From assembly GCA_023014365.1 (NCBI GenBank), contig JAEBUN010000082.1:1-64000 (forward strand): a stretch of 64,000 nt of DNA. The letters are read 5' to 3'. The stretch comes from Lepiota brunneoincarnata (taxonomy: Eukaryota; Basidiomycota; Agaricomycetes; Agaricales; Agaricaceae). The notes beneath the pieces were generated by a model. That model was not told the origin of the DNA. It ran no database searches and saw only the letters and a program-made list of their open reading frames with translations. The translations under genes were made by a program, and so were the position numbers. This document shows, piece after piece, positions 9,705-18,778 of this stretch; the stretch's first letter is position 1, and the number at the start of each line of letters is the position of its first letter.

Positions 9705-12700
9705 TCAATCGAAGTTCGCAATCGCGATCCACGGATCAGGCGTTTTCTCACGGTGGTGTTCTACCGCCGGAGCGGAGGAAGAGGCCACGGGAGCTCGAGC
9801 TTCGGCGAAGAAGTCGGTTATTAACGCCTGGCGGTCGCGCCGCGCGAGAACAGAAGCACGCCAAATTGACGTAAGGTCCATTATCTGTCGGGTTCTTTTC
9901 TTCGAAACCAACAGACGGCGACCGAAGAGACCGAGTCTATCTAGGCGTAAGAAAGGTCCTTGCCAACCCGAATCTAAACACCAATCCTTTGCACACTCCG
10001 CCAAGTCAGCCTCGGCTTCAGCACGCGGGATCTTAGTAAAGAGACGCATCAACTCAGACGCCTTCTTAGGGATACCTAGTTTGGTCAGATCGTACGGAAG
10101 CGGTACGTTATTCCGCCCCCGGACGTCTGCACGGGCGAAGACATTCATTGCCTGCGCCCACCCAGTCTTCATACTGTCCTCAAGTTCGTGAGCATTAAAC
10201 ATGTCCCAGGATATGTTGTATTCGCTTTTTAGCACAAGCACGCCATTCGCTGGCGGTACGGACTCCCTTAGCCGTACGTCCCAACGTGCTCGGTAGTTAT
10301 CGCGAAGCCAAGCGGCGATCAACAATGGAGGGTAGCCACGCGCAATGTAGATATCCGAAGCTTCTCTACATGCCTTCACGTAATCGTCGAAACGCGAAGA
10401 AAGCGCGGCAAGCCTCGACAGCTCTGATACAAACGTCCCTTTCTTAACGTAAAGGGGGTGAAAGCTGATCCAAGGAATGCGCTCAAAGTGGTTCATCGGT
10501 TTCCTATACGCCTTATGGTGGAGGCGACCGTTTGCCGTAAACAGCATCATGTCTAGGAACACCATGTATTGATCCGAAGATGACCACGTAATGGTACAGT
10601 TATCGAACATTAAATTATCTCTGAGTAGCCGCAAAGCATCCTCCTCTCGATACGCATACACGAGAGCGAGACAATCGTCGATGTAGCGTCCATAGAACGC
10701 CACGTCGGGTGACCGCAGGGCTGCGCACTCCTCCTCGAAGTGTACGCCGTAGATGTTCGCGAGATCGGGGCTCGAAGCCACACCCATCGCTAGACCACGG
10801 GCCTGACGGTAATATTTACCCTGGAACTGTACCAGTAAGTTGTCGTCCGCTGCCCGCATGCATTCCCGTAACAGCTGTACTTTAGCTGCTGCATGCGTTG
10901 CGTCGAAGTCAGCATCTTCGACTTCCGGCTCTGACTCGGCTAACCACCGGGTGTAATATTCTTCGGCATAGGAGTGTGCCTTTTGAACATCCACATGTGG
11001 GTAGAACGCGACAACGTCGCCCGAGACAAAGTATAGACGCTTGAGCATACCGTTCTCGAATCGGAACTGCGGTAGCGACAACTTGCTCAATTTTATCGCC
11101 AGATCCTTAGATCCATGTATAACGTACGGCGCCGATTGGATAATCGGTTTGAGACTTTTACTTACGTACTTCCCTGCAGGCCCTTGCGGGACGGAGTGGC
11201 ACGGTAGAATCGGCCGGGCAGCTACCGGTGTCTTATGTATTTTAGGAATGACATAAAACGTCGGGATCGAACTAGGTTCGACCGATAACTGACTCCGGAG
11301 GAAGCGGGGAAGCTGCGATTGAATGCCGAAATCTTCCGACAATCTCGCGATGCTCTTAATGTGGTTATTTTTATCACAAAGTATATTGTACGCCGTAACG
11401 GCGCTAACCGGTTCGTAATCTACACGGTTCGACAATAACGAGAGCGCTTTTTCAATGATCCAGGCACGCGGGGCAACTGCGCAACCAAGGTTCTTATCGG
11501 TCGCTACTACGACGAGTTCGTGGGACGTCAAGTAGTCGCGGAGTTTGGCCACCGGGGGAGCAAGCGCGTGCTTGTAACGGTCCCCTTCGTGTTCATCTGT
11601 CGGCATATCAGAAACCATTTTATCAATGGCCCTACGACCGCACCAGATACCATACTCAAAAACCCTATCCAACTGGTGCATCGCGACGCGGTTAGGCTTC
11701 GGCGACCAGTAGTCTGGATCAAAGTCGTCTTTAGCATCTTCGGCGTCAGTGGCTTTGAACCACATCGACCAACGGAGACGATCGACGAAATCGTCCCAAG
11801 CCGAATTGATTAGACTCACGTTCGACTTAGTCGGGAGCATATACTTCATTCCCGCACTCAGATGCATGCTGTATTCACGCGGTATATCACAGTTAATCAT
11901 GTGTATTGTGCTACGGTAACGCATGGACTCTAGAACTACTACAGGAGTCCGTAACACAATAAATCTGTACGCGTGTTGAGGGGTAACCGTCAGTAACCAA
12001 TCCGGATACGTACTGGGTCGAGACCAGTCGAAGGGTTTAGGACTAACCTTTGGAAAGAGGGCCGCATGCACCTCTTCCTCCCCTTCGCCCTCATAAAATG
12101 GGAGGAGGCGGGGGACTAGTTCCCCCTCGATCTGCCTCCGCGTTTCCCGCCCCTGCCGGCGCCTCGCTTTCGTCGGCCTCCACGATTGGACGACCCCGAG
12201 GGGGCCGCCGCTGTCGCTTCCTCCTTCGCGCGGGCTCCTGCTCCTTTCTTGGTCGCAGGGGTCTTCTGATAAGAAAGAAAGTAGATCGGGATGAGTATGA
12301 ATATCAGACGCGTGGATCGAGTACGCATTCACCTTGTCCCCTTTCTTCTCCTTGGCCTTGAGGAGAGCGGTTACCCGCTTGTCGACCATCTGCGCGATGG
12401 ACTCAGCGGTGATGGCGGGCGCGGTCGACGGGCCAGCGGCTTCATCGACCTCCATCTCAAAACTCTCCTTCAACGCCTTCTTCTTTTCCATCTTCGCCTC
12501 CTCCGCGATAATCTGATCCTCGACGAAGGCAACGGCCCGTCCGAAGATGGCGGGGACGTCTTCGAGCAGCTCGACGTACTCCCTGAGGATAGAAGGATCC
12601 TCTCTCCATCCGATTTTCACAGGATGCCCATGCGAGTCAGCGGTGGGCGCGCCGTATCGAACGACCTGACTCTTGTGTCGGATTCGGTCAAAGACCTTAC

Positions 12701-13307
12701 CGAGAGAGCCCTGGATTGCTTCCCAGAGTGGGCTCTCAGTCACCCCGGCAACGGGCGACAGAGTCAGCTGTGCCTCCAAGAAGGAGAGCTCGGCACGCTT
12801 GTGGGCAATGCCTCTCGTCAGCTCAGCCTTTCGGTAAGCGACATCGCTCTCCGTAAACGCCGCAACAGCTTGCGGGTTCTCGGAGATATAAGACTTGGTG
12901 AACGCAAACGGCGTCCGCCTAGCCTTAAGCTCGGATGGGAACGTACCCGAGGTCTGGTGCTCCTCCAAGCGACGGAGGGACACCTTACAGGTCTCAACCT
13001 GGCGGCGGGTTTTCATGCCCTCCACCAGGTACGGACGCAGAGCATCCCTGTAAGACCCCGGCATACATGCCAGGAGGTCGGCAAGCGATGCAGCAGCCCT
13101 AATGGGCGCGCGGCGAGCCGACCCGAGTTGTGTCTCTGACACCGAGACCTCTCCGGTCGCGGCGTCGTGGCGCAGGCCGCCAAGCGATCGGGTGACCGCG
13201 AGGGCGACCGAGGCAGCCGGAGACGCAGCACGTACACGGGCCCGCGAGGACCCGGCAGTGCCGCCGCCAGTCGAGGATCCCGCCTTTTTGTTGTTACGAG
13301 GGGGCAT
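9705..13307 (-). CDS. Penelope-like reverse transcriptase (endonuclease-deficient, Coprina type), A1
   Basis: Intact ORF of 1200 codons. Residues 1 to about 580 are a poorly conserved, partly low-complexity N-terminal region (start MPPRNNKKAGSS, later an acidic/basic KAKEKKGDK stretch) with no domain I recognise. The RT follows: TDKNLGCAV near 604, FYVIPKIHK near 684, ARPILPCHSV near 698, motif A with catalytic Asp (SGDVVAFY, about 764), motif B GLAMGVASS near 840, motif C YIDD (Asp about 877-878), FLDMM, and the thumb. The DKNLG, IPKIHK and ARPI signatures are typical of PLE and telomerase-like RTs. No GIY-YIG endonuclease follows the RT; the last 100 residues are basic and end DPWIAIANFD. 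By analogy with known endonuclease-lacking PLEs, it should use the telomeric 3' end as primer. The Met chosen is about 45 nt from the joint and is shared with the other full copies. Confidence 0.92.
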   Translation of the reverse strand: MPPRNNKKAGSSTGGGTAGSSRARVRAASPAASVALAVTRSLGGLRHDAATGEVSVSETQLGSARRAPIRAAASLADLLACMPGSYRDALRPYLVEGMKTRRQVETCKVSLRRLEEHQTSGTFPSELKARRTPFAFTKSYISENPQAVAAFTESDVAYRKAELTRGIAHKRAELSFLEAQLTLSPVAGVTESPLWEAIQGSLGKVFDRIRHKSQVVRYGAPTADSHGHPVKIGWREDPSILREYVELLEDVPAIFGRAVAFVEDQIIAEEAKMEKKKALKESFEMEVDEAAGPSTAPAITAESIAQMVDKRVTALLKAKEKKGDKVNAYSIHASDIHTHPDLLSFLSEDPCDQERSRSPREGGSDSGGPLGVVQSWRPTKARRRQGRETRRQIEGELVPRLLPFYEGEGEEEVHAALFPKVSPKPFDWSRPSTYPDWLLTVTPQHAYRFIVLRTPVVVLESMRYRSTIHMINCDIPREYSMHLSAGMKYMLPTKSNVSLINSAWDDFVDRLRWSMWFKATDAEDAKDDFDPDYWSPKPNRVAMHQLDRVFEYGIWCGRRAIDKMVSDMPTDEHEGDRYKHALAPPVAKLRDYLTSHELVVVATDKNLGCAVAPRAWIIEKALSLLSNRVDYEPVSAVTAYNILCDKNNHIKSIARLSEDFGIQSQLPRFLRSQLSVEPSSIPTFYVIPKIHKTPVAARPILPCHSVPQGPAGKYVSKSLKPIIQSAPYVIHGSKDLAIKLSKLSLPQFRFENGMLKRLYFVSGDVVAFYPHVDVQKAHSYAEEYYTRWLAESEPEVEDADFDATHAAAKVQLLRECMRAADDNLLVQFQGKYYRQARGLAMGVASSPDLANIYGVHFEEECAALRSPDVAFYGRYIDDCLALVYAYREEDALRLLRDNLMFDNCTITWSSSDQYMVFLDMMLFTANGRLHHKAYRKPMNHFERIPWISFHPLYVKKGTFVSELSRLAALSSRFDDYVKACREASDIYIARGYPPLLIAAWLRDNYRARWDVRLRESVPPANGVLVLKSEYNISWDMFNAHELEDSMKTGWAQAMNVFARADVRGRNNVPLPYDLTKLGIPKKASELMRLFTKIPRAEAEADLAECAKDWCLDSGWQGPFLRLDRLGLFGRRLLVSKKRTRQIMDLTSIWRASVLARRDRQALITDFFAEARAPVASSSAPAVEHHREKTPDPWIAIANFD

Positions 13308-13344
13308 TGCGGGGGATCGGGGGAGGTCGAGAGAGTTGTTGGCT

Positions 13345-13846
13345 CTGAAATGTGTTTAGGGTTAGGAAAGGGGGCGTATAAACACGAGTCGCGACGGAGG
13401 GGCGCAACGGGTTGTTGGGGTTTCCAACTACCCACCCGTTTCGTCTTATAAAGACTCATCAGGCGCACGATATCCGTCAGATACCTGCCGTCCAATCGAT
13501 TGTCGCCGATAGCGATCGATTGCGATTTTGATCGATAGATCAAAATCCGCGGAACGTATTTATAATCCCCCCGTTAATAACAGGTGAAAATAGGATTAAA
13601 AACTTAACTTCGAGTTTCAAAACTTACCGCGCTGACTTAGACGCGCGCTTGCGTCTGGGAAAAGTCACGTGATCGTGCGACCGGTCACGTGCCATCGGGC
13701 TATGTTACCCGACGACGGAACAATCCGGGCCGGGGTAGGGCCGTCACGTGACAACGTAACAAGGTGCACTTTCGCACGGGGTCCAAGCGTGAGAACTTGT
13801 GAAACCCGGCACCGGTGACATGATTTACCGGTGGCGGTGTACTTAC
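13345..13846 (-). other. Predicted leader intron spanning the upstream ribozyme (A1 element)
   Basis: On the minus strand a strong donor AAG/GTAAGTAC starts at 13846 and an acceptor ACATTTCAG/AGCC ends at 13345, 37 nt before the ATG. A CTAAC branch-site match lies 17 nt upstream of the acceptor, inside the telomere-like joint. The interval would remove the ribozyme at 13402-13466. The same arrangement is present at 22411-22918, 37832-38337 and 30535-30856. Splicing itself is inferred. Confidence 0.5.
13402..13466 (-). ncRNA. Hammerhead ribozyme, upstream pseudo-LTR of A1 element
   Basis: The same sequence as 8669-8733, located about 95-160 nt upstream of the A1 ORF start. Cleavage between the bases opposite 13406 and 13405 would leave an RNA whose 5' leader contains CCTAACCCTA followed by the ORF. 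Confidence 0.92.
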
Positions 13847-13923
13847 CTTAGATGGCTATCCTTCCCACGGGTCTGCTAGAGGACGCCCCGCCCGACCGAG
13901 CCGGTTAGGTCCGGTTAGGTTCG

Positions 13924-13946
13924 GGTTAGGGTTAGGGTTAGGGGAG
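13924..13946 (+). repeat. Telomere-type repeat tract
   Basis: GGGTTAGGGTTAGGGTTAGGGG follows on from the internal telomere-like tract of the preceding copy with no visible boundary, then passes into the A2 3' tail. Confidence 0.85.
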
Positions 13947-13976
13947 GGGAGTCAATACACGAGTCGCGACGGTGGG

Positions 13977-14042
13977 GCGCAACGGGCTGTTGGGGTTTCC
14001 AACTGCCCACCCGTTTCGTCTTATAAAAGACTCATCAGGCGC
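13977..14042 (-). ncRNA. Hammerhead ribozyme (A2 type)
   Basis: The CUGAUGA/GAAA core, stem I GCGC/GCGC and stem II GUCUU/AAGAC are intact. The predicted cut is between the bases opposite 13981 and 13980. Confidence 0.92.
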
Positions 14043-15006
14043 ACGATATCCGTCAGATACCTGCCGTCCAATCGATGGTCGCCGATAGCGATCGATTGCG
14101 ATTTTGATCGATAGATCAAAATCCGCGGAACGTGTACGTAATCCCCCCAATAAATGGGTGAAAATGAATTAAATACTTAGCGTCGAGTTTCGAAACCATC
14201 GCCGTGCTGACTTTAGCGCGCGCTTACGCCTGAGAAAAGTCACGTGATCGTGAGTACGGTCACGTGTCATCGGGCTATGTTACCCGCCGCCCGAGGGCAA
14301 GTCACGGGGTAGGGCCGTCATGTGATCACGTGGCAAGCATCACTTTCGCACGGGGTCCATGCGTGAGAACATGTGAAACCCGGCACCGGCGACATGAATT
14401 GCCGGTGGCGGTGTACTTACCTTAGGTGGCTGTCCTTCCCACGGGTCTGCTAGAGTACGCCCCGCCCAACCGGGACGGTTAGGTCCGGGTTAGGTCAGGG
14501 TTAGGGGTGAGCTTAGTATTAGTAAGCCGCACTCGTTGGGAAGGTAAGGTAGTACTTACCGCAAAGAACGTTCCGCACGGCATATAACCGGCGAAGAAGC
14601 GAGTTAACCGCCACCAGGGAGGAGAACTTACGTTGTTTACCGCTTGACGCGATCGTTACTATTCGAGAGACTTAGGAAGGGGGCATAACCGCCCCCCCAG
14701 ACGTGGTTCCGGGTTACGCCGCACCATCTCACCCAAACCGATAAAAGGCCACCTATTTAAAAACCTGTTTTCGCGTGCTGCGATCGAAGCGCAGGTCGTG
14801 CAACCCCGAAGTCTTCAAACAACGAGGTCCCAGGAAGGTTACTCAAGATCAGCAAATATGGGCCGGCCGACATGCGGGAATCACCCCGCAGAGGTCGGTA
14901 CCCGAGCGCCCAGGGATTTCCCCATTTGGGCGCCGACTTGGTACCAGTCGCCGCAGTTAGGTTGTGCGGACAACTACGGCTGGCATGGTATACCACGTAA
15001 GCCATA

Positions 15007-17702
15007 TCAATCGAAGTTCGCAATCGCGATCCACGGATCAGGCGTTTTCTCACGATGGTGTTCTACCGCCGGAGCGGAAGAAGAGGCCACGGGAGCTCGA
15101 GCTTCTGCGAAGAAGTCGGTTATAAGCGCCTGGCGGTCGCGCCGCGCGAGGACAGAAGCACGCCAGATTGACGTGAGATCCATTATCTGTCGGGTTCTTT
15201 TCTTCGAAACCAACAGACGTCGACCAAAAAGACCGAGTTTATCTAGCCGTAAGAAAGGTCCTTGCCAACCCTCCTCAGTACACCAATCCTTTGCACACTC
15301 CGCCAAGTCGGGCTCAGCTTCAGCACGCGGGATCTTAGTAAAGAGTCGCATCAGTTCGAACGCCTTCTTAGGAAGGCCTAGTTTCACTATGTCATACGGG
15401 AGCGGGACGTTACGCAGCCCCCGCATGTCCAGACGGGCGAAGGTGTTCATAGCCTGCGCCCACCCGGTCTTTATACTGTCCTCAAGTTCTTGAGCGTTAA
15501 ACATATCCCAGGAGACGTTGTATTCGCTTTTCAGCACGAGTACGCCATTCGCTGGCGGCACGGACTCCTTAAGCCGTACATCCCAACGTACTCGGTAGTT
15601 CTCTCGCAGCCAAGCCGCGATCAACGTCGGAGGGTAGCCACGCGCTATGTAGATATCCGAAGCTTCTCTACAAGCCATCACGTAATCGTCGAAACGCGAT
15701 GAAAGCGCGGCAAGCCTCGATAGCTCCGACACAAAAGTGCCTTTCTTCACATAAAGTGGGTGGAAGCTAATCCAGGGTATGCGCTCGAAGTGGTTCATCG
15801 GCTTCCTGTACGCCTTATGGTGGAGGCGACCGTTTGCCGTAAACAGCATCATGTCCAGGAAGACCATGTATTGATCCGAGGATGACCACGTAATGGTACA
15901 GTTATCGAACTTAAGATTGTCGCTAAGGAGCGCCAGAGCGTCCTTCTCGTGATACGCATACACGAGTGCGAGACAATCGTCGATGTAGCGACCGTAGTAC
16001 GCTACGTCAGGGGACCGGAGGGCGTCGCACTTCTCCTCGAAGTATACGCCGTAAAGGTTCGCGAGATCGGGGCTTGACGCCACACCCATCGCTAGCCCAC
16101 GGGCCTGCCGGTAATATTTCCCTTGGAACTGTACCAATAAGTTGTCGTCCGCTGCCCGCATGCATTCCCGTAACAGCTGTACTTTAGCTGCTGCACGCGT
16201 TGCGTCGAAGTCGGTATCATCGACTTCTAACTCGGACTCGGCTAACCATGCGGTGTAATATTCTTCGGCAAAGGAGTGTGCCTTCTGAACATCCACATGA
16301 GGATAGAAAGCGACTACGTCGCCCGAGACAAAGTATAGACGCTTAAGCATACCGTTCTCGAATCGGAACTGCGGTAGCGACAACTTGCTCAATTTTATCG
16401 CCAGGTCTTTTGAACCATGAATAACGTACGGCGCCGATTTAATAATCGGTTTGAGACTTTTAGACACATACTTCCCTGCAGGCCCTTGCGGCACGGAGTG
16501 GCACGGTAAAATCGGCCTGGCGGCTACCGGTGTCTTATGTATTTTTGGAATGACATAAAACGTCGGGATGGAGCTAGGCTCCACCGATAGCTGACTCCGG
16601 AAAAAGCGGGGAAGCTGCGATTGAATGGCGTAATCTTCCGACATTCTCGCGATGGACTTAATATGTTCGTTCTTATTATAAAGTATATTATACGCTTCCT
16701 GAGCGCCAATCGGTTCGTAATCTACACGATTGGATAATAACGACAATGCCTTCTCAATGATCCAGGCACGCGGGGCAACTGCGCAACCTAAGTTCTTATC
16801 GGTCGCTACTACGACGAGCTCGTGAGACGTCAAGTAGTCGCGGAGTTTGGCCACCGGGGGAGCAAGCGCGTGCTTGTAACGGTCCCCTTCGTGTTCGTCT
16901 GTCGGCATATCAGAAACCATCTTATCGATGGCCCTACGACCGCACCAGACGCCGTACTCGAATACCCTATCTAGCTGGTGCATCGCGACGCGGTTAGGCT
17001 TCGGCGACCAGTAGTCTGGATCAAAGTCGTCTTTAGCATCTTCGGCGTCAGTGGCACGGAACCACATCGACCAGCGGAGACGATCGACGAAATCGTCCCA
17101 AGCCGAGTTAATTAAACTTAAGTTCGACTTAGTGGGGATCATATACTTAAGCCCCGCACTCAGATGCATGCTTATCTCACGCGGTATATCACAGGAAATC
17201 ATATGTATAGTACTACGGTAACGCATGGACTCTAAAACTACAACTGGAGTCCGTAGTACTATGAACCTGTACGCGTGTTGAGGGGTAACCGTCAGTAGCC
17301 AGTCCGGGTACGTGCTGGGGTGAGCCCAGTCGAAGGGTTTAGGACTTGCCTTTGGATAGAGGGCCGCTAGCACCTCCTCCTCCCCTTCGCCCTCGTAAAA
17401 GGGATGAGAGCGGGGGACTAGTTCCCCCTCGTTCGCCCTCCTCTTTTCCCGCCTCTGCCGGCGCCCCGCTTGCGTCGTTGGTTGTCCTTGGGGGCCGGGG
17501 CCGCCGTGACTTCCGCCTTCGCTCGTGCGCCTGCTCCTTTGTTGTTCGCAGGGGACTTCTGATAAGAAAGAAAGTAAGTCGGGACAGTCGTGAAGATCAG
17601 AAGCGTGTAACGACCACGCATTCACCTTATCCCCTTTCTTCTCCTTGGCCTTCAGGATCGCGGCTACCCGCTTATCGACCATCTGAGCGATGGACTCGGC
17701 GG
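15007..17702 (-). pseudogene. PLE reverse transcriptase, N-terminally truncated (about 898 codons)
   Basis: Keeps the whole RT (TDKNLG to the thumb) and the C-terminus. It lacks the first roughly 300 residues, starting at ESIAQMVDKRVAA. The frame stays open through the telomeric tract (read as PLPNPNP) into antisense sequence of the neighbouring copy up to a Met at 17922. That extension is a product of the join and is not a real N-terminus. Confidence 0.85.
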
Positions 17703-17716
17703 GGTTAGGGTTAGGG
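17703..17716 (+). repeat. Short telomere-type tract
   Basis: GGTTAGGGTTAGGG, two repeats, joins the cut A2 ORF to the next A2 3' tail. Confidence 0.85.
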
Positions 17717-17748
17717 AGGGGAGTCAATACACGAGTCGCGACGGTGGG

Positions 17749-17814
17749 GCGCAACGGGCTGTTGGGGTTTCCAACTGCCCACCCGTTTCGTCTTATAAAA
17801 GACTCATCAGGCGC
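17749..17814 (-). ncRNA. Hammerhead ribozyme, 3' side of full-length A2 element
   Basis: A2-type ribozyme with stem II GUCUU/UUAU/AAGAC and stem III ending GUUGG/CCAAC. The predicted cut is between the bases opposite 17753 and 17752. Confidence 0.92.
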
Positions 17815-18778
17815 ACGATATCCGTCAGATACCTGCCGTCCAATCGATGGTCGCCGATAGCGATCGATTGCGATTTTGATCGATAGATCAAAATCCGCGG
17901 AACGTGTACGTAATCCCCCCAATAAATGGGTGAAAATGAATTAAATACTTAGCGTCGAGTTTCGAAACCATCGCCGTGCTGACTTTGGCGCGCGCTTACG
18001 CCTGAGAAAAGTCACGTGATCGTGAGTACGGTCACGTGTCATCGGGCTATGTTACCCGCCGCCCGAGGGCAAGTCACGGGGTAGGGCCGTCATGTGATCA
18101 CGTGGCAAGCATCACTTTCGCACGGGGTCCATGCGTGAGAACATGTGAAACCCGGCACCGGCGACATGAATTGCCGGTGGCGGTGTACTTACCTTAGGTG
18201 GCTGTCCTTCCCACGGGTCTGCTAGAGTACGCCCCGCCCAACCGGGACGGTTAGGTCCGGGTTAGGTCAGGGTTAGGGGTGAGCTTAGTATTAGTAAGCC
18301 GCACTCGTTGGGAAGGTAAGGTAGTACTTACCGCAAAGAACGTTCCGCACGGCATATAACCGGCGAAGAAGCGAGTTAACCGCCACCAGGGAGGAGAACT
18401 TACGTTGTTTACCGCTTGACGCGATCGTTACTATTCGAGAGACTTAGGAAGGGGGCATAACCGCCCCCCCAGACGTGGTTCCGGGTTACGCCGCACCATC
18501 TCACCCAAACCGATAAAAGGCCACCTATTTAAAAACCTGTTTTCGCGTGCTGCGATCGAAGCGCAGGTCGTGCAACCCCGAAGTCTTCAAACAACGAGGT
18601 CCCAGGAAGGTTACTCAAGATCAGCAAATATGGGCCGGCCGACATGCGGGAATCACCCCGCAGAGGTCGGTACCCGAGCGCCCAGGGATTTCCCCATTTG
18701 GGCGCCGACTTGGTACCAGTCGCCGCAGTTAGGTTGTGCGGACAACTACGGCTGGCATGGTATACCACGTAAGCCATA

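Larger units (their letters stand above)
8634..13925 (-). mobile_element. Full-length Coprina-type PLE, subfamily A1, with upstream pseudo-LTR
   Basis: From 3' to 5': tail, ribozyme 8669-8733, 3' region with CACGTG cluster and internal telomere-like tract, ORF 9705-13307, about 45 nt of leader, a conserved joint TAGGGTTAGG (about 13357-13366), then a 560-bp second copy of the A1 3' end (13367-13925) with its own ribozyme. The second copy stops exactly in the internal telomere-like tract, beyond which TTAGGG and the next element begin. The ORF flanked by two same-subfamily 3' ends is the pseudo-LTR layout known for PLEs. Confidence 0.88.
13945..17702 (-). mobile_element. Coprina-type PLE, subfamily A2, 5'-truncated
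   Basis: Contains tail, ribozyme, 3' region and about 2.7 kb of ORF, cut at GACTCGGCGG/GGTTAGGG. It is almost identical to the full A2 copy at 17717 along its whole length (one visible difference is TTTAGCGCG versus TTTGGCGCG near 14214/17987). This indicates very recent insertion or duplication. Confidence 0.9.

Noticed and set aside
9455..9751. A 98-codon minus-strand ORF overlapping the RT stop, open in every family A copy
   Set aside because: The differences between subfamilies are mostly amino-acid changing and the region is nearly identical at DNA level, so the open frame looks like a by-product of sequence or RNA conservation.
9496..10191. A 231-codon plus-strand ORF antisense to the RT C-terminus, present in most A copies
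   Set aside because: It lies opposite the conserved RT frame, has no recognisable domain, and its openness follows from the codon bias of the RT on the other strand.
12291..13139. A 282-codon plus-strand ORF
   Set aside because: It is the shadow of the PLE ORF N-terminal region on the opposite strand and is not preserved in A2 or A3.
15007..17922. One long frame running from the truncated A2 RT through the telomere tract into the neighbour
   Set aside because: The N-terminal 70 residues are antisense ribozyme sequence plus telomere-encoded PNPNP. The in-frame join is chance.
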